A stretch of DNA of 16,773 bases from CAYRSA01 sp964494845. GTDB lineage: Bacteria; Patescibacteriota; Saccharimonadia; Saccharimonadales; JAGQNJ01. The position numbers and the translations under genes were made by a program. Location of the stretch: the NCBI GenBank assembly GCA_964494845.1, contig CAZBSC010000016.1:1-16773 (forward strand), in the 5' to 3' direction. Under the pieces are notes generated by a model. It made no database searches. It was not told where the DNA came from and saw only the letters and a program-made list of their open reading frames with translations. Of the stretch, positions 7,177-13,925 are shown one piece after another. Position 1 is the first letter of the stretch, and every line of letters starts with the position of its first letter.

Positions 7177-8306
7177 GATTCTTCTTTCATGAATTTTATA
7201 ATATTCTCTGCTCTGTCACCTAAATCATCATATGTAAGAATGTCAATATTTGCGAATTGTCTATTTAAGAGGTGGAGATACTTTTTACTATCTTTGCCGA
7301 TATTGGGGAACAAACTTCTCTTCGATATTACAATTATTGCAGTAGGATAGTTGAATCTTTGTATAGACGGTTGGTTCTCTTCGATTTTGCCAAAGTTCTC
7401 TTCGAACTCATCCATATACGATATAGCTTGATGGAGTGCTCGACCAAAATCGCCAGAATACTTATAGTCTATCCTCGGATCGAACGCACCTTTTCTATCC
7501 GATATTTTCACCTCATCAATTAATTTGGCATTAGGCCCCTTAAGCTCTGCGATGTCATAAACTTGATTGAATCCTTCTAAGAGGAAGTCGTATTCAGAAC
7601 CAAGACCACTACTAAATTTAGGCTTCGAACGTAGGTGGCTCTGTATGTAATCTAAGCCAAAAAACCATATACGTGTCGACATAAAATTCTGCATATCTGT
7701 CTCTAAAGTCTCAGGTGACGCTACCAGCTTCTTAAACTCCATAAGATCATCTTCGTATTGACGTATTTGTTCTTTCGATTTTCTTTGTTGTTTTAGAGTC
7801 TTAAGTATCTCTTTTTCTACTACAGCTTTCTCACCCGATAAAGCGTCTGCAACGAAAGCCTGAACTTTTTCAATTGTTATACTGAGTTTATTGTCTACAG
7901 CTATTGCTTGATATTGTTTGTTATCATCAATCTTAACTCCGGCTAACGAGGCTTGCTCTCTTAAGAAAGTCATGAGTTGATCTACAGCCTCTTTATTATC
8001 AATTGTTTGAAAGTCTTCTCTTTTCCAAGGAGTATCTTTATTGGGTCGCGTAAATTTTGCAATGTCTAGCTTGAAGTGATGCGAAGTGCCATCTTTCTGG
8101 TCTGGAATGTGTAACGCTGATACAAAAATTTTGGCTCTTGGACCGTCATGGATTGCTTTAAGCCCAGAGTTAGCAAAGCCATTTCTAACCGCAGTAGCAG
8201 TAAACTGACTACAAATATCTACACTGTCTAGACCCGAATTTAATTGATTGGGGATCTGCTTTATAGGCTCGTATTTAGGTGCGACCCAACCTTGGCTTAA
8301 ACTCAT
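7173..8306 (-). CDS. Shedu-like (SduA/DUF4263) nuclease between hsdS and hsdR
   Basis: 377 residues. The C-terminal part, about 198-377, has the layout of the Shedu anti-phage nuclease (SduA C-terminal domain, formerly DUF4263, PD-(D/E)XK fold): an E-x-x-M-Q-x-F-M-S entry helix, a G-L-G-S-E-Y-D-F-L-L segment carrying D240, the catalytic strand I-A-E-L-K-G-P with E254 and K256, and a helix L-H-Q-A-I-S-Y with Q293. The N-terminal 150 residues are an unrecognised alpha/beta region, joined by a charged helix (155-195). Shedu proteins are known to carry varied N-terminal domains before a common nuclease, so this may be a sensor. It overlaps hsdS upstream and hsdR downstream by 4 bp each, so all three are translationally coupled. 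A GGAAAG precedes the start. Family call is by motif reading only; another restriction-endonuclease-like family is the alternative. Confidence 0.82.
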   Translation of the reverse strand: MSLSQGWVAPKYEPIKQIPNQLNSGLDSVDICSQFTATAVRNGFANSGLKAIHDGPRAKIFVSALHIPDQKDGTSHHFKLDIAKFTRPNKDTPWKREDFQTIDNKEAVDQLMTFLREQASLAGVKIDDNKQYQAIAVDNKLSITIEKVQAFVADALSGEKAVVEKEILKTLKQQRKSKEQIRQYEDDLMEFKKLVASPETLETDMQNFMSTRIWFFGLDYIQSHLRSKPKFSSGLGSEYDFLLEGFNQVYDIAELKGPNAKLIDEVKISDRKGAFDPRIDYKYSGDFGRALHQAISYMDEFEENFGKIEENQPSIQRFNYPTAIIVISKRSLFPNIGKDSKKYLHLLNRQFANIDILTYDDLGDRAENIIKFMKEES

Positions 8307-9403
8307 ATACTAATCTTTCCATTGATCAGTCGAGGTAATAATGAGTCTCGAAGAGTGGTCAACGTTTCGATCTCAACTTTATTTTCATGTATTTTTTTAA
8401 ACAATGGTTTTACTTGAAGCCCAAATGTCTCAATTTCTTTTTGTGGAGCATTGGGAATCTCCAGTAGCTCTATATGCTTAGGGTATATATGTGGCTGGCC
8501 AGACCCAGTTTGCATACCATAAATCACGGTTTGATTTGCCTTCATAAAAAGGTAATAAAAATAGACATCATTTGTAATTGTTGTGTCGATATAGCATGAA
8601 TCTGCGGACCAAACTGGCTCTTCCCATAAAGCAACAAACCCAGCATTTGCTCCTGAAGCACTTACTGTAATAACAGGAGAGCTCGTATTCGATTCATTAT
8701 GGTAGCCCGCAGGTTGTAGTCCGCCACTTACTACCGGCACTTTGCCTGCAATCATATCCCGACTTTGTAAGCTTTTCCCGCGACGCGGATTAATTTTCTT
8801 ACCAATTTGAATCTTCCCCCAATTTTGGGCTTCTATGTTGAGATTGAAGTATTTCATGAAGAGAGCTTGCCCCATTTGTTCAAGTGTGTCATTCATCTTC
8901 TGATTCAACTCAATCTTCTCGTCTATAGCGTCCACAAAGTCGGCAATTCTTACCTGTTCCGGATATTCCGGCAGAATTACTTTTAAATTTTTTATTGTGT
9001 CGAAAGTTATCTGAGGAAAAGTACCAGACCTTGATTCTGCTATTACCTGAAGCTGTGCTAACTGTTGGGGTGCAGTAATCCAATAGTACGCATATCTTGG
9101 ATAAGCGATATTATTACAACGTAATACCATCAATTTTGTTGATACAACGTGATTTTCAGTGTCTGAAAAGTCTACATAAGCGAATCTTTTATTTGCGGGA
9201 CGAATTTCACTGAAAAGAATATCATCTTTCTTAATTTTCTTCTTTGCTTGTCCCGGCAAGCTCGTTGGATCAGAGAGATTATTGTGGTTAAATTTTCCAT
9301 TATCGATATCTGAAGTATTTAAGAAAACCACCTTATGTTTTGTGAATCTCATGGTTTCTGAAACGGGGTATAAAAGATCTTTAAGCAAGACGGTTCGTGT
9401 CAT
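8303..9403 (-). CDS. hsdS: type I restriction enzyme, S (specificity) subunit
   Basis: 366 residues, close to the usual 390-450. Two target-recognition domains are visible (about 1-150 and 195-330), each followed by a helical spacer: A-D-F-V-D-A-I-D-E-K-I-E-L-N at 150-165 and the C-terminal K-V-E-I-E-T-L-T-T-L-R-D-S-L-L-P-R-L-I-N at 342-361, the typical HsdS end. The second domain has the common G-K-x-P-V-V-S-G-G pattern. HsdS chooses the bipartite target for both methylation and cutting. It starts immediately after the stop of the HEPN-like gene (TAGATG), with AGGAAG about 10 nt upstream. The target cannot be read from sequence. The two half-domains are unlike one another, so an asymmetric target is expected. 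Confidence 0.95.
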   Translation of the reverse strand: MTRTVLLKDLLYPVSETMRFTKHKVVFLNTSDIDNGKFNHNNLSDPTSLPGQAKKKIKKDDILFSEIRPANKRFAYVDFSDTENHVVSTKLMVLRCNNIAYPRYAYYWITAPQQLAQLQVIAESRSGTFPQITFDTIKNLKVILPEYPEQVRIADFVDAIDEKIELNQKMNDTLEQMGQALFMKYFNLNIEAQNWGKIQIGKKINPRRGKSLQSRDMIAGKVPVVSGGLQPAGYHNESNTSSPVITVSASGANAGFVALWEEPVWSADSCYIDTTITNDVYFYYLFMKANQTVIYGMQTGSGQPHIYPKHIELLEIPNAPQKEIETFGLQVKPLFKKIHENKVEIETLTTLRDSLLPRLINGKISI

Positions 9404-10477
9404 CTATTTTTCGCTTCCTGATATTAGGTCATATGCTAAGCTTGCCAATGATATATAGTGTAGCGCCAAATTTTTATCCAACGTAGTAGCCAATGTATGG
9501 GATTTTTCATTCCTTAAGAACTGAATTGACAGATTCAAATAGCCAACACCCCTATAAAAGTCTTCTTCGGGTGAGTCTTCTTCGGCAACTTCTCCAAATA
9601 TTTTTTTGTGATATTTTCTATTTTCAGCGTTCATATTGAATATATCAGTCGCTTTTTCCTTGCTGGTTATTTCGCGAAGTTTTTCTCTAACAACTTTGTA
9701 CGACTCTTCAACAGCATGGAAATAGTCATCATTCTCTAGATACTTTTGAATATGAGTAAACACTGCGTCATTCAACTGAACGGATACAACATTGCTAGTA
9801 ATAGACGCTTTGGATATATCATAATCTGAATACTCAGAGCTATTTCTATGTGGTCGCTGATTAGATACTACTCCTGACTCCAAATCATCCTTGAGCGCAA
9901 TCATAACGCCTCTTCCTGCTTCGACGCTGCTCGTATATTCACCTTGCTTCGTTTCCTTTATGAAACTAGCTAGGTAACTGCTATTGCCCGATAGTGCTCT
10001 GATTATATTTTCCGAACTAACAGCCCATTTTTGAAATGCACCACTGTCTAGTGTCGGGAATCCGATTACACCTGGAGGATTAGGAGTATGTGTTTTTAAG
10101 ACATCTTGAGCTTGGTTTATCAGTGCTTCGAGCCGTTCCTTCATTTTGCTATCGATATCGCTCGGAGGTAAAGAAGATGGTTGATTAGCTGAAAGTAGAC
10201 CCTTGCCGGATAGGAATGTCTTTCCGAGTTGCGTTATTTGATAGGCTTTGTAATCTAACTCATTACCCGTAACCGCTTTGAACTTATCATTAATTTTTCT
10301 AATATATTTTTTTGGCAACAAAAAGCCATCTATAATTTGCTTAGTTGCGTGCTTATCGCCCATTTCTTCAATTACATCATCGAGTTTTGCAAAAAGTCCG
10401 GTCTTTTCAGAACCTAGCTTTCCTTCCGAAATAATTCGGAGGATTGTAATGGTGCGTTCATCGTTCTGTAAGCTCAT
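9404..10477 (-). CDS. TIGR02391/Ymh-type protein, putative HEPN RNase, inside the hsd operon
   Basis: 357 residues. The C-terminal 120 residues match the pattern of the Ymh family (TIGR02391): H-A-V-E-E-S-Y-K-V-V-R-E-K-L at 254-267, a G-Y-L-N-L segment at 312-316 and F-L-R-N-E-K-S-H at 320-327. R322-x4-H327 is the R-x4-6-H motif of HEPN proteins, many of which are toxin or defence RNases; this assignment is my inference from the motif and helical layout. Residues 1-95 look like a winged helix, and 115-205 form a helical middle domain with a G-A-F-Q-K-W segment. It overlaps hsdM by 20 bp and abuts hsdS with no gap. The arrangement recalls PrrC, an RNase encoded in a type Ic hsd locus and held silent by the restriction complex. 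Confidence 0.75.
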   Translation of the reverse strand: MSLQNDERTITILRIISEGKLGSEKTGLFAKLDDVIEEMGDKHATKQIIDGFLLPKKYIRKINDKFKAVTGNELDYKAYQITQLGKTFLSGKGLLSANQPSSLPPSDIDSKMKERLEALINQAQDVLKTHTPNPPGVIGFPTLDSGAFQKWAVSSENIIRALSGNSSYLASFIKETKQGEYTSSVEAGRGVMIALKDDLESGVVSNQRPHRNSSEYSDYDISKASITSNVVSVQLNDAVFTHIQKYLENDDYFHAVEESYKVVREKLREITSKEKATDIFNMNAENRKYHKKIFGEVAEEDSPEEDFYRGVGYLNLSIQFLRNEKSHTLATTLDKNLALHYISLASLAYDLISGSEK

Positions 10478-11951
10478 GGCCGATTTTCTTTAGATTTTCT
10501 TTGATCTTTGCTTCTAATTCGTGGCTTTTGGTAAATTGTTCGTTGAGTTCTGCGGTCAAACGTTGCATCTTTTCTTCAAAGACTTCGTCATCCTCTTCTA
10601 CTTCTTCGCTACCAACATAACGACCAGGAGTTAGTACGTAGTCGTGTTCTTTGATTTCGTCATGTGTGGCGACTTTGCAGAAGCCAGCTACATCTTCGTA
10701 CTTGCCGTTTTGAGTTTTAAAGTTGTGGTAGGTTTCGGTAACCGTGGCAATATCCTCAGCAGAGAGTTCACGATTCTTCCTAGTTATCATTTTTCCTAGG
10801 TTTCGGCCATCAATAAATAATACTTTTCCATGGCGATTGGTGCGCTCACGTGACACAAACCACAAACAACAAGGAATAGCCACGTTGAAGAATAGTTGGC
10901 TAGGAAGCGTAACGATACAGTCAACTTGGTCTTGTAGAACAAGTTGCTTGCGGATTTCGCCTTCACCACTGCTTTGACTGCTCATGCTCCCGTTAGCCAA
11001 AACAAACCCTGCAGTACCTCGGGGGCTGAGGTGGTGGATCATGTGTTGTATCCATGCGTAGTTGGCGTTGCCTTTCGGCGGTACACCGAACTTCCAGCGA
11101 ATGTCGCCTAATAAGTGTTCTTGGCCCCAGTCACTAATGTTAAAAGGAGGGTTTGCAATAATATAATCCGCTTTTAAATCTGGGTGCTGGTCACTAATGA
11201 GAGTGTCGCCACGTTTGATATCGGCGTCAATCCCACGGATGGCCATGTTCATTTTAGCGAGTCGCCAGGTAGTCTCATTGAGTTCCTGACCGTAAACTGC
11301 AATGTCATCAATGCGGCCAGCATGCTCTTCTACAAACTTTTCACTCCAAACAAACATACCACCACTACCACAACATGGGTCGTACACACGGCCTTTATAT
11401 GGCTCGAGCATATCAACCAATAATTTCACGATTGAACGAGGGGTGTAGAACTCGCCTCCATGCTTACCCTCGCTGTCGGCAAACATTCCCATAAAGTATT
11501 CATAAACTTGCCCGAGCAGATCTTTGGCTTCTGTGGCATCAAATTTGATGTTTGTGAATAGGTCGATTAGCTCACCAAGACGTCGCTTGTCGAGTGCTTC
11601 GCGAGCGTAGTTTTTTGGTAAAACTCCTTTAAGCGTTGGATTGTCTTTTTCTACAGCCTCCATAGCCTCATCGATTAATACGCCAATATTTGGCTGTTTG
11701 GCGTTATCGATTAAGTGAGACCAGCGGGCTTGTTGGGGTATCCAAAAGACGTTGTCGGCAACGTAGAAGTCACGGTCCTCGGGGTCAAAGTTTTCAGACT
11801 CTGCTTTTTTGTACTGTTCTTCAAATGCGTCAGAAACATATTTTAGAAATATAAGTCCTAAAACAACATATTTATAATCCGATGAACTAATGTTACCGCG
11901 TAGCTTATCGGCTGCTGCCCAAAGATTTTTCTCTAACTCTTGTATTTTCAT
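10458..11951 (-). CDS. hsdM: type I restriction enzyme, M (methylation) subunit
   Basis: 497 residues, a normal HsdM, which transfers a methyl group from SAM to adenine N6 in the target chosen by HsdS. The helical N-terminal domain (1-150) is followed by G-E-F-Y-T-P-R at 166-172, the SAM-binding motif D-P-C-C-G-S-G-G at 191-198, a G-Q-E motif at 221-223 and the catalytic N-P-P-F at 267-270 after I-I-A. The C-terminal 60 residues are a charged helix, as in the family. It is the first gene of a seven-gene operon. The ATG at 11951 has no clear Shine-Dalgarno sequence; a perfect TATAAT on the minus strand (11994-11999) would give a leader of about 35 nt. Everything needed for activity is present. 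Confidence 0.97.
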   Translation of the reverse strand: MKIQELEKNLWAAADKLRGNISSSDYKYVVLGLIFLKYVSDAFEEQYKKAESENFDPEDRDFYVADNVFWIPQQARWSHLIDNAKQPNIGVLIDEAMEAVEKDNPTLKGVLPKNYAREALDKRRLGELIDLFTNIKFDATEAKDLLGQVYEYFMGMFADSEGKHGGEFYTPRSIVKLLVDMLEPYKGRVYDPCCGSGGMFVWSEKFVEEHAGRIDDIAVYGQELNETTWRLAKMNMAIRGIDADIKRGDTLISDQHPDLKADYIIANPPFNISDWGQEHLLGDIRWKFGVPPKGNANYAWIQHMIHHLSPRGTAGFVLANGSMSSQSSGEGEIRKQLVLQDQVDCIVTLPSQLFFNVAIPCCLWFVSRERTNRHGKVLFIDGRNLGKMITRKNRELSAEDIATVTETYHNFKTQNGKYEDVAGFCKVATHDEIKEHDYVLTPGRYVGSEEVEEDDEVFEEKMQRLTAELNEQFTKSHELEAKIKENLKKIGHELTER

Positions 11952-11993
11952 ATTGATTCGACATTCATATTTGGAATTACCATATTACACAAC

Positions 11994-12022
11994 ATTATAA
12001 CTCAAAAACAGATATAAATCAT
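11994..12022 (-). promoter_or_regulatory. putative promoter of the hsd defence operon
   Basis: TATAAT on the minus strand at 11999-11994. The hexamer 17 bp upstream (12022-12017, ATGATT) matches the -35 consensus poorly, so activation by a factor bound upstream is possible; the phased repeats lie just there. The predicted start would be near 11987. Confidence 0.45.
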
Positions 12023-12030
12023 CGGTAAAT

Positions 12031-12074
12031 AATTGAAAATCAATTGATAAACACTTGAAAAACAATTGAATATA
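12031..12074. repeat. four 11-bp direct repeats (AATTGAAAAAC-like) in helical phase
   Basis: TTGA recurs at 12033, 12044, 12055 and 12066, exactly 11 bp apart, inside 11-bp units AATTGAAAATC, AATTGATAAAC, ACTTGAAAAAC and AATTGAATATA. The block lies just upstream of the weak -35 of the hsd operon and upstream of the plus-strand promoter at 12083. Units repeated once per helical turn fit a cooperative protein-binding array or bent A-tract DNA. No adjacent replication initiator gene is seen, so iterons are less likely. Confidence 0.6.
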
Positions 12075-12082
12075 ATAATTAC

Positions 12083-12111
12083 TTGTAATTAGCAAACATA
12101 AGTACTAAACT
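12083..12111 (+). promoter_or_regulatory. putative promoter TTGTAA-17-TAAACT for the packaging cassette
   Basis: TTGTAA at 12083-12088 and TAAACT at 12106-12111 with the ideal 17-bp spacer, each matching four of six consensus bases. Transcription would begin near 12118, just before the leader hairpin at 12120. A TATAAT at 12071-12076 has no -35 at a useful distance. Confidence 0.45.
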
Positions 12112-12119
12112 GGTAATTG

Positions 12120-12177
12120 AACAGCGAACGCCTTTTCGATAAAAGGCACATGCTGTTTTTTTATTTGAAAAAACAGC
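12120..12177 (+). promoter_or_regulatory. leader with two mutually exclusive hairpins (attenuator-like)
   Basis: Structure A: AACAGC (12120-12125) with GCTGTT (12152-12157), enclosing a perfect GCCTTTT-CGAT-AAAAGGC hairpin (12130-12147) and running into seven T residues (12156-12162), which is terminator-like. Structure B: GCTGTTTTTT (12152-12161) with AAAAAACAGC (12168-12177), a 10-bp hairpin that consumes both the 3' arm and the T-run of A. Only one can form. An AAGGAGGG ribosome site follows at 12196-12203. Confidence 0.55.
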
Positions 12178-12207
12178 TACCAACAACTAATTAACAAGGA
12201 GGGTGTT

Positions 12208-13530
12208 ATGAATGACACGCTACATATTCAATATATTAAGACGAAGGATTTACTCCCTGCAAAGTACAATCCACGAAAATGGTCAGAGCCAGCAATAGCG
12301 CAGCTTACTGAAAGCATTAAACGCTATGGCTTGGTCGACCCGATACTAGCAAATGGCAATAAGGGTAGATACAACGTCGTAATTGGTGGTCATTTCCGTC
12401 TAAAAGTTGCAAAAGACCTTGGCATAAAAGAAGTGCCTGTTGTCTACATAGATATTGCAGACGAAGCCAAAGAAAAAGAATTAAACATTCGCCTTAATAA
12501 AAACTTAGGTGATTGGGACTATGAGATGTTGGCTGAATTTGATGAGTCATTGCTTGCCGACATTGGCTTCGATAGCACGGAGCTTGACGATATATTTGAT
12601 CTAAGCGAAGACGAGCCTGAAACATTTGATCTACAAAAAGAACTTGAAAAGTTAGATATCAAAAGCGTTGAGGTTCAAAAAGGTGATATCTATCAACTGG
12701 GCAATTCGCGGCTTATGTGTGGTGACTCAACAGTTGAGGCGGATTTCGATAAGCTCATGGGCGACCAGCAAGCAGATATGTGCATGACCGACCCACCATA
12801 CATTTTGGACTACCTACATGCAAAGCGTGGAGGTAAACCAGTTACTGGTTTTGGAGCAAAGAGAAACCGTAGATACCTCGAAACTGAGTCATTACCCGAC
12901 AACTTTACAGAACTATGGATGGCGAATGTAGCCAAGCATAGCAAGACAGATAACTCGATTATTGTGTACGAGAATTGGAAAAATTTACGAACGATTTGGT
13001 CAGGTCTGGAGGATAACGGCTGGAAAGTAAAAAATATGATTGTGTGGCACTTATCGAACCGTCACCAAGGCTTTGCATCTAAATATAAGTTCTTTAGTAA
13101 GCACGATATTGCAATGGTTGGTGCAAGCGGAGTTGTTGAATACAACCATGAGGAGGAGCCTGATGGGTTACAAGAGGAGTACGAAACAGCGTTGTATGCA
13201 ATTAGTGGTAAACCACAGTGGGAGGGCTATGAAGGTGGCAAAAAGTACCAACCAACAGACTTTATAGACTACATAGCAAGTGACGAAAAAAGTTCTGGTC
13301 AGGGTGTCATATTTGGTACTAAGCCAATAGAAATATTAATCCCGTATATTAAGGTGCTAACAAAGCGTGGCGACCTAGTAGTAGAGCCGTTTTGCGGATC
13401 GGGTTCCACTTTGATTGCGTCAACAAAGTTAAAGCGCAGATGTTACATTATGGAAAAGTCGCCAGTATACGCTGAGGTTGCCCTAAAACGCTGGGAAAAT
13501 CTCACTGGACAAAAGCGGGCTAAGCTATGA
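12208..13530 (+). CDS. ParB-domain DNA methyltransferase (phage type)
   Basis: 440 residues. Residues 1-100 are a ParB/sulfiredoxin-like N-terminal domain (N-P-R at 21-23, S-I-K-R-Y-G at 36-41, G-G-H-F-R-L-K at 60-66). Residues 155-435 are a DNA methyltransferase with the catalytic T-D-P-P-Y at 194-198 and the SAM motif E-P-F-C-G-S-G-S-T at 393-401. This order, catalytic motif before SAM motif, is that of the beta class, which methylates adenine N6 or cytosine N4. Such fusions are common in phages and prophages, often beside terminase genes, as here. The start has a strong AGGAGG 5 nt upstream and the stop overlaps the next ATG (ATGA). It has no matching restriction gene in its own operon, so protecting or marking element DNA is the likely role. 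Confidence 0.93.
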   Translation: MNDTLHIQYIKTKDLLPAKYNPRKWSEPAIAQLTESIKRYGLVDPILANGNKGRYNVVIGGHFRLKVAKDLGIKEVPVVYIDIADEAKEKELNIRLNKNLGDWDYEMLAEFDESLLADIGFDSTELDDIFDLSEDEPETFDLQKELEKLDIKSVEVQKGDIYQLGNSRLMCGDSTVEADFDKLMGDQQADMCMTDPPYILDYLHAKRGGKPVTGFGAKRNRRYLETESLPDNFTELWMANVAKHSKTDNSIIVYENWKNLRTIWSGLEDNGWKVKNMIVWHLSNRHQGFASKYKFFSKHDIAMVGASGVVEYNHEEEPDGLQEEYETALYAISGKPQWEGYEGGKKYQPTDFIDYIASDEKSSGQGVIFGTKPIEILIPYIKVLTKRGDLVVEPFCGSGSTLIASTKLKRRCYIMEKSPVYAEVALKRWENLTGQKRAKL

Positions 13531-13925
13531 GCAGGAACCAAGATGCTGATAAAAAACGGCTTCTGTTGCAGTTAACAAAGACTCCTATTGTGGAGGCAGC
13601 CTGTAAGCAAATCGGGCTGCCAAGATCCACATACTATCGCTGGCGTAAAGAAGACGAAGCATTCCTTAGTAAGTGCGATGAGACCATTGAGCTAAGCATT
13701 GGACGTATCAACGACCTAGCAGAGTCACAGCTGATAAACGCCATTAAACAACAACATATGGGTGCGATTACTTTTTGGTTAAAACATCACCACAGAAGCT
13801 ATAGAAACAGACTCGAAATTGACGCGACTATTTCAGCTGTACAACAAGAACTGTCACCAGAGCAAGCAGAGCTCGTCGCGCGAGCCTTAAAACTTGCGGG
13901 GCTAAAAGAACATGACCGACAATGA
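13527..13925 (+). CDS. small terminase-like helix-turn-helix protein
   Basis: 132 residues. Residues 17-45 (P-I-V-E-A-A-C-K-Q-I-G-L-P-R-S-T-Y-Y-R-W) form a clear helix-turn-helix of the kind in phage small terminases and phBC6A51-type proteins; a helical segment with A-I-T-F-W-L-K-H-H (about 77-91) and a C-terminal helix follow. Small terminases bind the packaging site and load the large subunit. Overlap with the methyltransferase upstream (4 bp) and with the large terminase downstream (14 bp) supports this role. It could alternatively be only a DNA-binding regulator; the context makes TerS more likely. Confidence 0.8.
   Translation: MSRNQDADKKRLLLQLTKTPIVEAACKQIGLPRSTYYRWRKEDEAFLSKCDETIELSIGRINDLAESQLINAIKQQHMGAITFWLKHHHRSYRNRLEIDATISAVQQELSPEQAELVARALKLAGLKEHDRQ

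Noticed and set aside
12031..12074. Plasmid replication iterons or a CRISPR array
   Set aside because: Units are 11 bp with no spacers, only four copies, and there is no replication initiator or cas gene nearby.
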